Source: Paracoccus aerodenitrificans (GTDB taxonomy: Bacteria > Pseudomonadota > Alphaproteobacteria > Rhodobacterales > Rhodobacteraceae). From it: 64,000 nucleotides of DNA. A program made the position numbers and the translations under genes. Below the pieces are notes generated by a model that saw nothing but the letters and a program-made list of their open reading frames with translations, had not been told where the DNA came from and ran no database searches. Positions within the stretch are counted from its first letter, which is position 1. Every line of letters begins with the position of its first letter. Below, one piece after another: positions 48,071-56,264 of the stretch. The stretch covers positions 1,116,001 through 1,180,000 of the forward strand of contig NZ_CP115784.1 of assembly GCF_027913215.1 (NCBI RefSeq), read 5' to 3'.

Positions 48071-48342
48071 CAGACGCTCGGCGCGTTGCAGATCTGGTTG
48101 CCATTGGCGGCACGCAGCGGCACGCGCGTGGTTTCCACCTGCCCGGCATGGTAATACCAATAGCAGCCATCCGAAGGCTCGAATTCGGCGGTGCTCAGAT
48201 CCTGGTTCGGCCCGGCAATCGCCAGCACCTGCGGCGGGATCGCGTCGGGTTGCAGCGCCTCTTCGACATTTTCGGGCGAGCGTGCGGTGCAACCTGCGGT
48301 GATAAGCGCCGCCACTGCCAGGATTGTGTATCTTTTGGCCAT
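48070..48342 (-). CDS. Small lipoprotein of unknown function
   Basis: 90 residues from the ATG at 48342; GGAG lies 8 bases before it, which is too close to the ATG at 48348. Lipoprotein signal with lipobox LITAGC. The mature part has PQVLAIAGPNQDLSTAEFEPSDGCYWYYHAGQVETTRVPLR and two cysteines that could form a disulfide (GC-Y and QIC). Similar short lipoproteins with a GPNQD...GCYWY core are common in Rhodobacteraceae, but no role is known to me. Confidence 0.82.
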   Translation of the reverse strand: MAKRYTILAVAALITAGCTARSPENVEEALQPDAIPPQVLAIAGPNQDLSTAEFEPSDGCYWYYHAGQVETTRVPLRAANGNQICNAPSV

Positions 48343-48501
48343 GAGCATTTCTCCGGTGCATAGGGCTGGTGGATGGGCGCAACCTTTCATCACCTGCCTT
48401 TGAACTCAAGCCTTTGCGTCATGCCCGGATGTCACATGCCGGTGTTGCGCTTCCTGCATCGACAGGCTGTGCAACACTTATCCGAAAGGCTACCGCGCAA
48501 G

Positions 48502-48531
48502 AAAAAACGCCGCCCCTTTGGACGGCGTTTT
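48502..48531 (-). terminator. Terminator of the rpsP-rpmE cluster
   Basis: On the minus strand, AAAACGCCGTCC, a short AAAG loop, GGGCGGCGTT and a run of six T. It lies 24 bases after the rpmE stop and ends the long ribosomal cluster. Confidence 0.9.
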
Positions 48532-48554
48532 CATTCTGCTCAAGGTTCGGGCGA

Positions 48555-48776
48555 TCAGAAGCCCAGGCCTGCATATTTGTTCTTGAACTTGGACACGCGG
48601 CCGCCAGCATCCATCAGGCGGGCCGAGCCGCCGGTCCATGCCGGGTGCGAGGTCGGGTCGATATCCAGCGACAGCGTGTCGCCCTCGGCGCCCCAGGTCG
48701 AGCGGACCTGATAGGTGGTGCCGTCGGTCATCTTGACCTCGATCATGTGATAGTCGGGATGGATCTCTTTTTTCAT
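48555..48776 (-). CDS. rpmE: 50S ribosomal protein bL31
   Basis: 73 residues beginning [19 protein letters not shown] and containing [13 protein letters not shown], the conserved bL31 core. The zinc-binding cysteines of the C+ form are absent, so this is the zinc-free (C-) version. Last gene of the cluster, 11 bases after rplS. Confidence 0.96.
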   Translation of the reverse strand: MKKEIHPDYHMIEVKMTDGTTYQVRSTWGAEGDTLSLDIDPTSHPAWTGGSARLMDAGGRVSKFKNKYAGLGF

Positions 48777-48787
48777 GACGAGGGTCC

Positions 48788-49180
48788 TCAGGCGTTGGCG
48801 TCGGCCTTGTCGGCCTTCGGCTTGTAGTTGGTGACTTCTGCGATACGGGCCGATTTGCCGCGACGGTCGCGCAGGTAATACAGCTTGGCGCGGCGGACCT
48901 TGCCGCGGCGGACCACGGTGATCGCGTCGATATTCGTCGAATAGAGCGGGAACACACGTTCCACGCCTTCGCCGAAGGAGATCTTGCGAACGGTGAAGCT
49001 GGCGCCGATGCCGTTGCCACCCTTGCGCGAGATGCAGACGCCTTCATAGTTCTGCACGCGGGTGCGGGTGCCTTCGGTCACTTTGTAACCGACGCGGATC
49101 GTGTCGCCGGCCTTGAAATCCGGAATGTCTTTGCCAAGAGCGGCAATCTGCTCGGCTTCGAGCTGTGCGATCAGGTTCAT
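48788..49180 (-). CDS. rplS: 50S ribosomal protein bL19
   Basis: 130 residues. [34 protein letters not shown] and [23 protein letters not shown] are the family signature. It sits at the 30S-50S interface. The start overlaps the trmD stop by four bases. The last dozen residues are a Lys/Ala/Asp tail. Confidence 0.97.
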   Translation of the reverse strand: MNLIAQLEAEQIAALGKDIPDFKAGDTIRVGYKVTEGTRTRVQNYEGVCISRKGGNGIGASFTVRKISFGEGVERVFPLYSTNIDAITVVRRGKVRRAKLYYLRDRRGKSARIAEVTNYKPKADKADANA

Positions 49181-50040
49181 CGCGGTTCATCCTTGTCTTG
49201 CGCGGGTTCGTTCCCCGCTTGGTGTGATGCGCCCGAGAGCTGTGCGTCCTTTGCCGGGTCATTCTCGCGCTGATCGCGATATGCCCGCCACAGGTCGGGG
49301 CGGCGTTGCTTTGTCAGCCTTTCGGCCTCTGCGCGCCTCCAAGCAGCAATGGCCGCGTGATTTCCGGACATGATGACATCCGGGATCCTGCGGCCTTCCC
49401 ACTCGGCGGGGCGAGTATATTGCGGGTGCTCAAGCAAACCGTCCGAAAAGGACTCTTCAGCCAGCGATGCCTGATTCCCAACGACGCGGGGTATAAGCCG
49501 AACCGCCGCGTCGATCAAGACCTGAGCGGCAAGCTCTCCGCCGGTGAGGACATAATCGCCGATGCTGATTTCCTCGATCCGGTGGGCGTCGAGAACGCGC
49601 TGATCCACCCCCTCGAACCGCCCGCAGATCAGCGTGACGCCCGGACCCTGCGCGATGTCGCGGGCGCGGGCCTGTGTCAGCGGCGTCCCGCGGGGCGAAA
49701 GATAGATCACCGGCAGATGCATCCCGGCCTCATGCAGGGCGGCGTCCATCACATCGGGACGGATCACCATGCCCGCACCGCCCCCCGCAGGGGTATCGTC
49801 GACATTGCGATGCTTGCCGATCCCGTGATCGCGCAGCGGGATGGTGCGCAGGTTCCACAGCCCCTCATGCAGCGCCCGCCCGGTCAGGGACAGGCCCAGA
49901 ATGCCGGGAAACGCCTCGGGGAAAAGTGTGATCACATTTGCCGTCCACGCGCCCGCCGCCTGTGGCTCGGCCATCAGATCGCGGGGCTTGCGGCTGGCCT
50001 GAATGCTCAGCCGGCCGTGGGATTTCGGCGCATCGCTCAT
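49177..50040 (-). CDS. trmD: tRNA (guanine37-N1)-methyltransferase
   Basis: Methylates G37 of tRNAs reading CNN to prevent +1 slips. 287 residues. SPOUT motifs include [30 protein letters not shown] and [13 protein letters not shown]. About 25 residues precede the usual family start ([15 protein letters not shown]), and about 35 polar residues are added at the C-terminus, so both ends are longer than in E. coli. Start overlaps the rimM stop by four bases; a later start is possible. Confidence 0.96.
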   Translation of the reverse strand: MSDAPKSHGRLSIQASRKPRDLMAEPQAAGAWTANVITLFPEAFPGILGLSLTGRALHEGLWNLRTIPLRDHGIGKHRNVDDTPAGGGAGMVIRPDVMDAALHEAGMHLPVIYLSPRGTPLTQARARDIAQGPGVTLICGRFEGVDQRVLDAHRIEEISIGDYVLTGGELAAQVLIDAAVRLIPRVVGNQASLAEESFSDGLLEHPQYTRPAEWEGRRIPDVIMSGNHAAIAAWRRAEAERLTKQRRPDLWRAYRDQRENDPAKDAQLSGASHQAGNEPAQDKDEPR

Positions 50041-50531
50041 TCGTCCGAGCCGGGCGGATCGGCGATGATACGGCCCGCAGACAGGTCCACCGTCGGAACG
50101 ATCTCTCGGGTGAAGGGCAGCAGCAAAGTCTGCTGGCCGGTGATTTCCAGAATATCGCCTGCGCCGTGATCATAGATCGCGCGGACCCGGCCCAGCAATT
50201 GCCCGCCGGGGTCATAGACCTCAAGCCCGATCAGATCGGCGTGGTAGAACTCATCGTCGGGTAATGAGGGCAGGGCGTCCCGCGCGGCCCATAGCGTCGT
50301 GCCTTTCAGCGCCTCGGCCTGCTCGCGCGTGGCGACACCCGACAGACGCGCACCAAGCCCGCCCGTGACGGGGCGGGTCAGGGTCACCTCGAAGCTGCGA
50401 GCGCCGTCTTCGGTGGTCAGCGGGCCATAGCCTGCGATATCTTCCGGCGTGGCGGTGAAACTTTTCAGCCGCACCTCGCCCCTGACGCCGAAAGCGCCTG
50501 CGATGGCACCTACGCAAACCTTGTCAGACAT
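50037..50531 (-). CDS. rimM: 16S rRNA processing factor RimM
   Basis: Helps mature the 30S head by binding uS19. 164 residues. N-terminal [21 protein letters not shown] and C-terminal PRC-barrel part ([39 protein letters not shown]). Lies 3 bases after a 48-residue membrane-protein gene and overlaps trmD. Confidence 0.96.
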   Translation of the reverse strand: MSDKVCVGAIAGAFGVRGEVRLKSFTATPEDIAGYGPLTTEDGARSFEVTLTRPVTGGLGARLSGVATREQAEALKGTTLWAARDALPSLPDDEFYHADLIGLEVYDPGGQLLGRVRAIYDHGAGDILEITGQQTLLLPFTREIVPTVDLSAGRIIADPPGSDE

Positions 50532-50534
50532 GGG

Positions 50535-50681
50535 TTATTGCCCTCCGCATATGCCGGCGCGAAGCCAGACCCCGCCCGATTTCTCGCACAGATCCATCTG
50601 ATGGCCACGCTCAAAGAACATGCCCGCCGCGAAGGCGAGCATCAACAGAATGCCAAGCCGGATCAGCCGGAAAATGAACAT
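50535..50681 (-). CDS. Small membrane protein (48 aa) between rpsP and rimM
   Basis: ATG at 50679-50681 read leftward to TAA at 50535-50537, giving 48 residues. It begins MFIFRLIRLGILLMLAFAAG, a single hydrophobic segment, followed by MFFERGHQMDLCEKSGG and VWLRAGICGG with two cysteines. It ends 3 bases before rimM, so it is placed like a true operon member. No strong Shine-Dalgarno is visible. I recall similar short proteins here in other Rhodobacteraceae, but no function. Confidence 0.72.
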   Translation of the reverse strand: MFIFRLIRLGILLMLAFAAGMFFERGHQMDLCEKSGGVWLRAGICGGQ

Positions 50682-50699
50682 TTCGGGGCCAGAGCGTCG

Positions 50700-50724
50700 G
50701 CGGCCCGCCACGGAGGCGGGCCGC
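50700..50724 (-). other. Hairpin after rpsP
   Basis: A perfect 10-bp stem GCGGCCCGCC / GGCGGGCCGC with a 5-base loop, 7 bases after the rpsP stop and without a T run. It may lower transcription of, or protect, the rpsP message relative to the downstream genes. Confidence 0.65.
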
Positions 50725-50731
50725 GAATGGC

Positions 50732-51178
50732 TTATTCCGAAGCGGCTTCTTCAGCCGGAGCTTCGGCAGCAGCTTCTTCAGCCGGGGCGTTCTTGGCTTC
50801 CTCGGCGGCGCGTTTGGCTTCTTCTTCGGCTTCCTTAGCGGCGGCGGCTTTGTCCTCGCGTTCCTTGATGCGGTCCTGAGCCTTCTTGCCGGGCTGAGCC
50901 TTTTTCATGTTCTGGCGGGTGGCTTTTTCGCGCACGCCGGCAGCTTCCAGGAAGCGGGCGATGCGGTCGGTGGGCTGTGCGCCCTGTTCCAGCCAATAGG
51001 CGACGCGCTCCATGTTCATCTGGACGCGCTGCTCGCTGTCTTTCGGCAGAAGCGGGTTATAGGTGCCCAGCTTCTCGATGAAGCGGCCATCGCGGGGCAT
51101 GCGCGAATCGGTTGCTACGATGGCGTAATGGGGGCGCTTCTTGGAACCACCACGGGCGAGACGGATTTTCATGGCCAT
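50732..51178 (-). CDS. rpsP: 30S ribosomal protein bS16 with long Ala/Glu tail
   Basis: 148 residues; the conserved part is the first 80 or so ([57 protein letters not shown]). The remaining 65 are a Lys/Ala/Glu-rich helix and low-complexity tail ([22 protein letters not shown]). Such tails are typical in alphaproteobacteria. Strong Shine-Dalgarno AAAGGAG before the ATG. Confidence 0.97.
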   Translation of the reverse strand: MAMKIRLARGGSKKRPHYAIVATDSRMPRDGRFIEKLGTYNPLLPKDSEQRVQMNMERVAYWLEQGAQPTDRIARFLEAAGVREKATRQNMKKAQPGKKAQDRIKEREDKAAAAKEAEEEAKRAAEEAKNAPAEEAAAEAPAEEAASE

Positions 51179-51225
51179 TGTTTTTCTCCTTTGAAATGGC
51201 GTGTTTGCGACGTTTTTCTAATGCG

Positions 51226-51522
51226 TCACGATTGGAAGGTTTCGTGGTGGCGGATGACTTCCGCGATCACGAAATTGAGGAATTTGCGCGCGAATTCCGG
51301 GTCGAGATCGGCCTCGCGCGCGAGGCGTTCCAGCCGCTCGATCTGGTTCGCCTCACGGGCGGGATCGGAGGGCGGAAGGTCGTGTTCGGCCTTGAGTTTG
51401 CCGACGGCCTGAGTGCGCTTGAACCTTTCGGCAAGCGTATAGACGATGATCGCATCCAGCCGGTCGATGCTGTCGCGATGTTCCATCAGCAGATCGGCTG
51501 CGCGGGCGACAGGATCGGTCAT
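51226..51522 (-). CDS. Chorismate mutase, AroQ class
   Basis: Converts chorismate to prephenate for Phe and Tyr. 98 residues from the ATG at 51522. All-helical AroQ pattern: MEHRDSIDRLDAIIVYTLAERFKRTQAVGKLKAEHDLPPSDPAREANQIERL with the catalytic Arg, Lys and Asp positions. It is a monofunctional version; the partner prephenate dehydratase is at 62123. 47 bases before rpsP in the same direction. Confidence 0.92.
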   Translation of the reverse strand: MTDPVARAADLLMEHRDSIDRLDAIIVYTLAERFKRTQAVGKLKAEHDLPPSDPAREANQIERLERLAREADLDPEFARKFLNFVIAEVIRHHETFQS

Positions 51523-51541
51523 GCGGCCCCCCCGATGCCGG

Positions 51542-51579
51542 GCACGGCGCGGACACCGCACGTACACAGGCTGTACACA
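51542..51579. repeat. Short repeat shared with 18370-18396, copy B
   Basis: GCACGGCGCG, ten further bases, then GTACACAGGCTGTACACA. The second part is partly self-complementary (GTACA...TGTAC). It lies between the first GNAT stop and the chorismate mutase start. Compared with copy A it has three differences in 18 bases. Confidence 0.45.
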
Positions 51580-51595
51580 GGGTGAGCATACTTGC

Positions 51596-52132
51596 TCATG
51601 CGGCATCTCCTTTCGGGTGGCGGAAGACCAGAAGCGGATCCTCCGTTTCGGGTCCGGTGGCCTGCGGGTCCTGAACCGCGCCGAGCCGTTTCGCCAGAGC
51701 GATGGAGCGGTCGTTTTTCGGGACGATATAGCTGACGATATCGTCCCAGCCATGTTCCTTTCGGGCGAAGTCGCGGGCGGCGATGGCGGCTTCGGAGGCG
51801 TAGCCCTTGCCTTTGGCGTCGGGCCGCCAAATCGTCCAGCCGATTTCATGTTCCGGCCAGCCTTCGGGGAACCACATGCCGGCCATGCCAAGCGGCGTGT
51901 TGCTGTCCTTTTCGGTCAACACGAACATACCATAGCCGCGCAGAACCCAATGGCCGATCACATGACCGAAGCCGCGCCAGAGCACCAAGGCAGTCTTGTC
52001 GCTGCCGCCGCCGACGAAACGGGCGCGGTCGGTCATCGCGAAATCGCGCCAATGCGGCCAGTCGGAGGCGACGGGAGCACGCAGAATGAGGCGCTCTGTT
52101 TCGAGTTGCGGAGTCGCGGACAGGGTGATCAT
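51596..52132 (-). CDS. GNAT acetyltransferase (RimJ/RimL type), first of three
   Basis: 178 residues. Starts LETERLILRAPVASDWPHWRDFAM, the opening typical of RimJ/L-like enzymes that acetylate protein N-termini or other amines. Acetyl-CoA motif DAKGKGYASEAAIAARDFA and NDRSIALAKRLGA follow. GGAGGCACAGAC precedes the ATG. It has clear similarity to the other two GNATs here (GHWxxxGYGMF, PEGWPEHEIGW), so gene duplication is likely. Confidence 0.93.
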   Translation of the reverse strand: MITLSATPQLETERLILRAPVASDWPHWRDFAMTDRARFVGGGSDKTALVLWRGFGHVIGHWVLRGYGMFVLTEKDSNTPLGMAGMWFPEGWPEHEIGWTIWRPDAKGKGYASEAAIAARDFARKEHGWDDIVSYIVPKNDRSIALAKRLGAVQDPQATGPETEDPLLVFRHPKGDAA

Positions 52133-52150
52133 GTCTGTGCCTCCGGCCCG

Positions 52151-52197
52151 GCGGGGGCTCTGCCCCCGCGCCCCCGGGGTATTTCGGTGAAGAAGAA
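52151..52197. repeat. GC hairpin plus GGGTATTT-n3-TGAAGAAGAA repeat, copy 3
   Basis: An 8-bp stem GCGGGGGC / GCCCCCGC with loop TCT (52151-52169), seven C/G bases, then GGGTATTT, CGG, TGAAGAAGAA at 52177-52197. This is the fullest copy of the composite. It separates two GNAT genes that otherwise are tightly packed. Confidence 0.7.
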
Positions 52198-52205
52198 TGT
52201 GGAGG

Positions 52206-52721
52206 TCATTGCGCGTCCTTTGCCGGGGTTGGGATGGCGTAAATGTCGCGCTTGATCCCGTCGGGGAAGGTTTCGCGGCGCTGTTTCGTGCCGCCGAGCG
52301 ATTCTGTCAGGCGGCGGGCCGGGATGTTTTCGTCGCGGAAATGGGTTTCCACATGCGACCAGCCGAGGCTGTCGCGGGCGAAACCGAGGACCGCGCGGGA
52401 GGCCTCTTGCGCGATGCCCTGACCGCGTGCGGAAGGCAGCAGCCACCATGTGAGTTCATGGCCGGGCCAGCCCTCGGGATGGACGATGCCGCAGCCGCCG
52501 AGGGCTTCGCCCTTTGCTTCGATGACGAATTTTCCGAAGCCTTTCAGCGACCAGTGGCCGATATCGCGGCAGAGAATGCCATAAGCCTGATAGGGCAGCA
52601 GCGGGCCGCCATAGAATGCCGAGGCGTCCGCATCGGCGAAGAAGGCCGAATAGGCGGCGTGGTCGCCTGCTTCGGGGAGGCGCAGGGTCAGGCGGTCAGT
52701 GTGAAGGATCGGGGCGGTCAT
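52206..52721 (-). CDS. GNAT acetyltransferase (RimJ/RimL type), second of three
   Basis: 171 residues. LHTDRLTLRLPEAGDHAAYSAFFAD start, HPEGWPGHELTWWLL, acetyl-CoA motif SARGQGIAQEASRAVLGFA, and ENIPARRLTESLGG. The ATG overlaps the stop of the third GNAT by four bases. Same family as its neighbours; the substrate may be a ribosomal protein or small amine, which is a guess from position. Confidence 0.92.
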   Translation of the reverse strand: MTAPILHTDRLTLRLPEAGDHAAYSAFFADADASAFYGGPLLPYQAYGILCRDIGHWSLKGFGKFVIEAKGEALGGCGIVHPEGWPGHELTWWLLPSARGQGIAQEASRAVLGFARDSLGWSHVETHFRDENIPARRLTESLGGTKQRRETFPDGIKRDIYAIPTPAKDAQ

Positions 52722-53251
52722 GCGGGCACCGCCTTGTGGCGATAGATCAGGCAGGGTGTGTCGCGCACAACGCCTTCGGATTCGATGACCGCGCCCATGC
52801 GTTCGGCCAGACGGCGCGAGCGGGTGTTGTCGGCGTGGATCTGAGAGATCAGCGGCGCGAAGCCCATTTCACCTTGCGCATGGTCGCGGGCGGCCACGGC
52901 ACCTTCATAGGCGAGGCCCTTGCCCTCAAAACCGCTGAATATCTGCCAGCCCAGTTCGGGTTCCGGCCAGTCGATATGATTGATCACGCCGATGCGACCC
53001 GCGACGCGGCCAGTGGATTTTTCCTCGACCGTCCACATGCCATAGCCTCGGATCAACCAATGGCCGATCGGCGACAGAAGCGTCGACCATGCCTGCCATT
53101 CCTTGAACGGACCACCGATGAAGCTGGTGCGCTCTGACATGCCGAAATCGCGCACCGCATCCCAGTCGGTCCGGCGCGGTTCACGCAGGATCAGGCGCCC
53201 GGTTTCGAGAACCGGGACCTCGATGCGGATGGTGGCGGTGTCGTGCGGCAT
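52718..53251 (-). CDS. GNAT acetyltransferase (RimJ/RimL type), third of three
   Basis: 177 residues. LETGRLILREPRRTDWDAVRDFGM start, GHWLIRGYGMWTVEE, WPEPELGWQIFSGFEGKGLAYEGAVAARDHA and NTRSRRLAERMGA. It is 5 bases after the ffh stop and is the first of the three to be transcribed. Confidence 0.92.
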   Translation of the reverse strand: MPHDTATIRIEVPVLETGRLILREPRRTDWDAVRDFGMSERTSFIGGPFKEWQAWSTLLSPIGHWLIRGYGMWTVEEKSTGRVAGRIGVINHIDWPEPELGWQIFSGFEGKGLAYEGAVAARDHAQGEMGFAPLISQIHADNTRSRRLAERMGAVIESEGVVRDTPCLIYRHKAVPA

Positions 53252-53256
53252 AGGCG

Positions 53257-54750
53257 TTATTTCTTCCCGAACAGCCCGGAAAGTCCGCCGGGCAGGCCCG
53301 CGCCGCCAAGCTGGCCGCCAAGGCCTTTGGGGTCTTGCAGCATCTTCGTCGCCTCGGCCATTTTCGTCGGATCGACATTTTCCGTGTCGGGCAGCCCGCC
53401 GCCCTTGCCGGTCATGGCCCGCATCGCCTGTTTCAGCATCCCGCCCTTCATCTTGCCGAGCTTTTTCATCGTATCGGCCATCTGCTTCTGCATTTTCAGC
53501 AGGCGGTTCAGTTCCGATACCTCCATCCCCGCGCCAGCCGCGATGCGTTTCTTGCGCGAGGCCTGAAGGATGGCGGGGTTGGCGCGTTCCTTCTTGGTCA
53601 TGGAATTGATCAGCGCGATCTGGCGGCGGATCATGGAATCGTCCATGCCCGCTTCCTCGGCCTGTTTGGCCATTTTCTGCATGCCGGGCATCATCTGCAT
53701 GATCGAGCCCATGCCGCCCATTTTCTGCATCTGCTCAAGCTGACTGCGAAGGTCATTCATGTTGAACATGCCCTTCTGGAAGCGCTTCATCATGCGCTCG
53801 GCCTGCTCGACCTCCAGCACTTCCTGGGCCTTTTCGACAAGCGCCACGATGTCGCCCATGCCGAGGATACGGCCGGCGACGCGCTGCGCGTCGAAGGATT
53901 CGAGCGCGTCCATCTTTTCGCCGAGGCCCACGAAGCGGATCGGCTTGCCGGTGACGGCACGCATGGACAGCGCCGCACCGCCGCGCCCGTCGCCATCCAT
54001 CCGGGTCAGAACCACGCCGGAAATCCCGACCTTGCCGTCAAATTCGGTGGCGACATTCACCGCGTCCTGACCGGTCAGGCCATCGACGACCAGCAGGGTT
54101 TCGCGCGGGTTCGCGACATCGCGGACGGCCTGAACTTCGTCCATCAGCACTTCGTCGATATGCAGACGGCCCGCCGTGTCGAGCATATAGACGTCATAGC
54201 CGCCAAGCGTCGCCTGCTGCTTGGCGCGTTTGGCGATCTGGACGGCGGTTTCGCCCTTCACGATGGGCAACGTGTCCACGCCGATCTGGGTGCCGAGAAT
54301 GGCAAGCTGCTCCATCGCCGCGGGACGGTTCGTGTCCAGCGAGGCCATCAGAACCTTCTTCTTCTCGCGATCCTTCAGCCGCTTGGCTAGCTTGGCGGTG
54401 GTGGTGGTCTTGCCTGAGCCCTGAAGCCCGACCATCAGGATCGGGGCGGGCGGGTTGCCGATGCGCAAAGCGTCGGGTTCGCCCTCGCCCTGAAGGGTCT
54501 TGATCAGCTCGTCATGGACGATCTTGACGACCTGCTGGCCGGGGGTGACGGATTTCGTGACCGCCGCGCCGGTGGCCTTGCTGGTCACCGCCTTGACGAA
54601 ACTGCGGGCGACGGGCAGCGAGACATCGGCCTCAAGCAGGGCCGTGCGGACCTCGCGCATGGCGGCGGTGACGTCATCCTCGGACAGGGCGCCCTGCTTG
54701 GTCAGCCGGTCGAAGACACCGCCAAGACGGTCGGAAAGATTCTCGAACAT
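53257..54750 (-). CDS. ffh: Signal recognition particle protein Ffh
   Basis: GTPase that binds signal sequences and the SRP RNA and docks with FtsY. 497 residues from the ATG at 54750 with CAGGAGG upstream; the longer frame adds junk. N domain, then G1 GLQGSGKTTTTAKLA (108-122), DTAGRLHIDE, TRMDGDGRGGAALS. The M domain is Met-rich (MKRFQKGMFNMNDLRSQLEQMQKMGG) and ends GLPGGLSGLFGKK. Its RNA partner is at 59552-59645. Confidence 0.98.
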   Translation of the reverse strand: MFENLSDRLGGVFDRLTKQGALSEDDVTAAMREVRTALLEADVSLPVARSFVKAVTSKATGAAVTKSVTPGQQVVKIVHDELIKTLQGEGEPDALRIGNPPAPILMVGLQGSGKTTTTAKLAKRLKDREKKKVLMASLDTNRPAAMEQLAILGTQIGVDTLPIVKGETAVQIAKRAKQQATLGGYDVYMLDTAGRLHIDEVLMDEVQAVRDVANPRETLLVVDGLTGQDAVNVATEFDGKVGISGVVLTRMDGDGRGGAALSMRAVTGKPIRFVGLGEKMDALESFDAQRVAGRILGMGDIVALVEKAQEVLEVEQAERMMKRFQKGMFNMNDLRSQLEQMQKMGGMGSIMQMMPGMQKMAKQAEEAGMDDSMIRRQIALINSMTKKERANPAILQASRKKRIAAGAGMEVSELNRLLKMQKQMADTMKKLGKMKGGMLKQAMRAMTGKGGGLPDTENVDPTKMAEATKMLQDPKGLGGQLGGAGLPGGLSGLFGKK

Positions 54751-54984
54751 GCGGGCCTCCTGAGGTCCATTGCAGGGCTGCGCGGGTGCGAAATGCACGA
54801 ACGCCCCCGTGGGCGCAACGCGCTGACGGGGGGCGATCCCCGCGCAAGGTCGGGGACCGGAAGGGCAGACCTTCCGGGAATTACGGTGCGGGATACGGGC
54901 GGGGGCGGCAAAAGTCAAGCCAGGCGGCGTTAACGCGATGTTCAGCGCGTGGCACTAGCGTCGATGGCGAATCGAGAGGAAGCA

Positions 54985-55587
54985 ATGCCTGACCATATCG
55001 TGATCAACTCGGTGCCGATGATGGGCGATCTGGTGGTGCCCGCCGTCATGCATATCTGCCGGACCATGCCGGAGGTGAAGATCACCTATCGCAGCGATGC
55101 GGCGGTGGCGGATCTGTCCGATCTGCGTACCATCGGCGTCCGTTCCGGGCCCGAGCCTGTCGGCGAAAGGCTGGCGATCCGCTGGCTTGGGCGGATCGGG
55201 GTGACGCTGGTCGCCTCGCAGGACTATATCGCGCGTTTTCCTCTGCCGGACAGGGCCGAGGATCTGCGGCACCACGACTTTGCCTCGAATGATTTCTGCG
55301 ATGCGCAGACGCCCTGGTCCCGCTGGCTGCATAAACATGTCGAGGCGCCGAATATTGTCTTTCGCACCAATGACGAAACCCTGCTGCGGCAGGCGATCAA
55401 ATCCGGACGCTGTACCGGGTTTTTGCCGGTTTCCAGCCTGATCTGGTCGGGTGAGTTGGTCGAGCTGATGCCGGCGCGGGATGAGTGGGCCTCGCCCCTG
55501 TGGCTGGTCCATGACCGCCACGCGAATGCGGCCTGCCGGTCGGTCGCGAAGGAACTGGCGGATATGATGTCGCGGCAGTTGATGTGA
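54985..55587 (+). CDS. Free-standing LysR-type effector-binding domain
   Basis: 200 residues from the ATG at 54985, which has a good Shine-Dalgarno (GAGAGGAAGC). The sequence is like the C-terminal two lobes of GcvA-type LysR regulators: VADLSDLRTIGVRSGPEPVGERLAIRWLGRIGVTLVASQDYI, LRHHDFASND, and GRCTGFLPVSSLIWSGELVELMP. The N-terminal helix-turn-helix and linker are missing, and the upstream DNA does not encode them. Either a decayed regulator whose remnant is still translated, or a true stand-alone ligand binder. Confidence 0.78.
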   Translation: MPDHIVINSVPMMGDLVVPAVMHICRTMPEVKITYRSDAAVADLSDLRTIGVRSGPEPVGERLAIRWLGRIGVTLVASQDYIARFPLPDRAEDLRHHDFASNDFCDAQTPWSRWLHKHVEAPNIVFRTNDETLLRQAIKSGRCTGFLPVSSLIWSGELVELMPARDEWASPLWLVHDRHANAACRSVAKELADMMSRQLM

Positions 55588-55661
55588 GGGCGCAACCGCA
55601 TCTGCGGCGTCATGCGCAATATGCGAGCGGTTCTGGCGGACCGGCGGGCGACCGGGCAGGG

Positions 55662-56258
55662 TCAGAACTGCCTGCGGGCACGCAAGGCTGCGGTGATCGT
55701 GCCGTCATCCAGATAATCCAGCTCTCCGCCGATCGGAACACCCTGCGCCAGCCCGGTCACGGTCATATTCGCGGGCAGCGCATCGGCGATATAATGCGCG
55801 GTGGTCTGCCCTTCGACGGTCGCGCTCAGCGCAAGGATCACCTCGGTCACGCCCTCCTCGCTGATCCGGGTCAGCAGGCGGGGGATGCCGAGATCGTCCG
55901 GGCCGATATCGTCAAGCGCCGAAAGCGCACCGCCCAGAACGTGATAGCGGCCCCGGAAGGCGCGGCCACGCTCAAGCGCCCAGAGATCGGCGACATCCTG
56001 AACGACGCAGATCTCTCCGCTTTGCCGGGCCGGGTCGAGACAGATCGGGCAAATCTCGCTTTCGGTGACATTGCCGCAGCGTGCGCAGGGCCGGGCGGTT
56101 TCGGCGACGCGGGCCATCAGCGCGGAAAGCTGCGCCATCTGTCCCGATTTTCGCCCCAGCAGCCACAGTACGATGCGACGCGCCGAACGCGGCCCCAACC
56201 CCGGCAGTCGCGCCATCGCCGCGATGAGCGCCTGAATATCGGCATCACCCCCGGACAT
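55662..56258 (-). CDS. recR: Recombination protein RecR
   Basis: Works with RecO (RecF) to load RecA on gapped DNA. 198 residues. N-terminal helix-hairpin-helix ([19 protein letters not shown]), zinc finger C58/C61/C70/C73, then the Toprim domain ([39 protein letters not shown]). 6 bases behind ybaB in the dnaX-ybaB-recR order common in bacteria. Confidence 0.96.
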   Translation of the reverse strand: MSGGDADIQALIAAMARLPGLGPRSARRIVLWLLGRKSGQMAQLSALMARVAETARPCARCGNVTESEICPICLDPARQSGEICVVQDVADLWALERGRAFRGRYHVLGGALSALDDIGPDDLGIPRLLTRISEEGVTEVILALSATVEGQTTAHYIADALPANMTVTGLAQGVPIGGELDYLDDGTITAALRARRQF

Positions 56259-56264
56259 GGAAGC

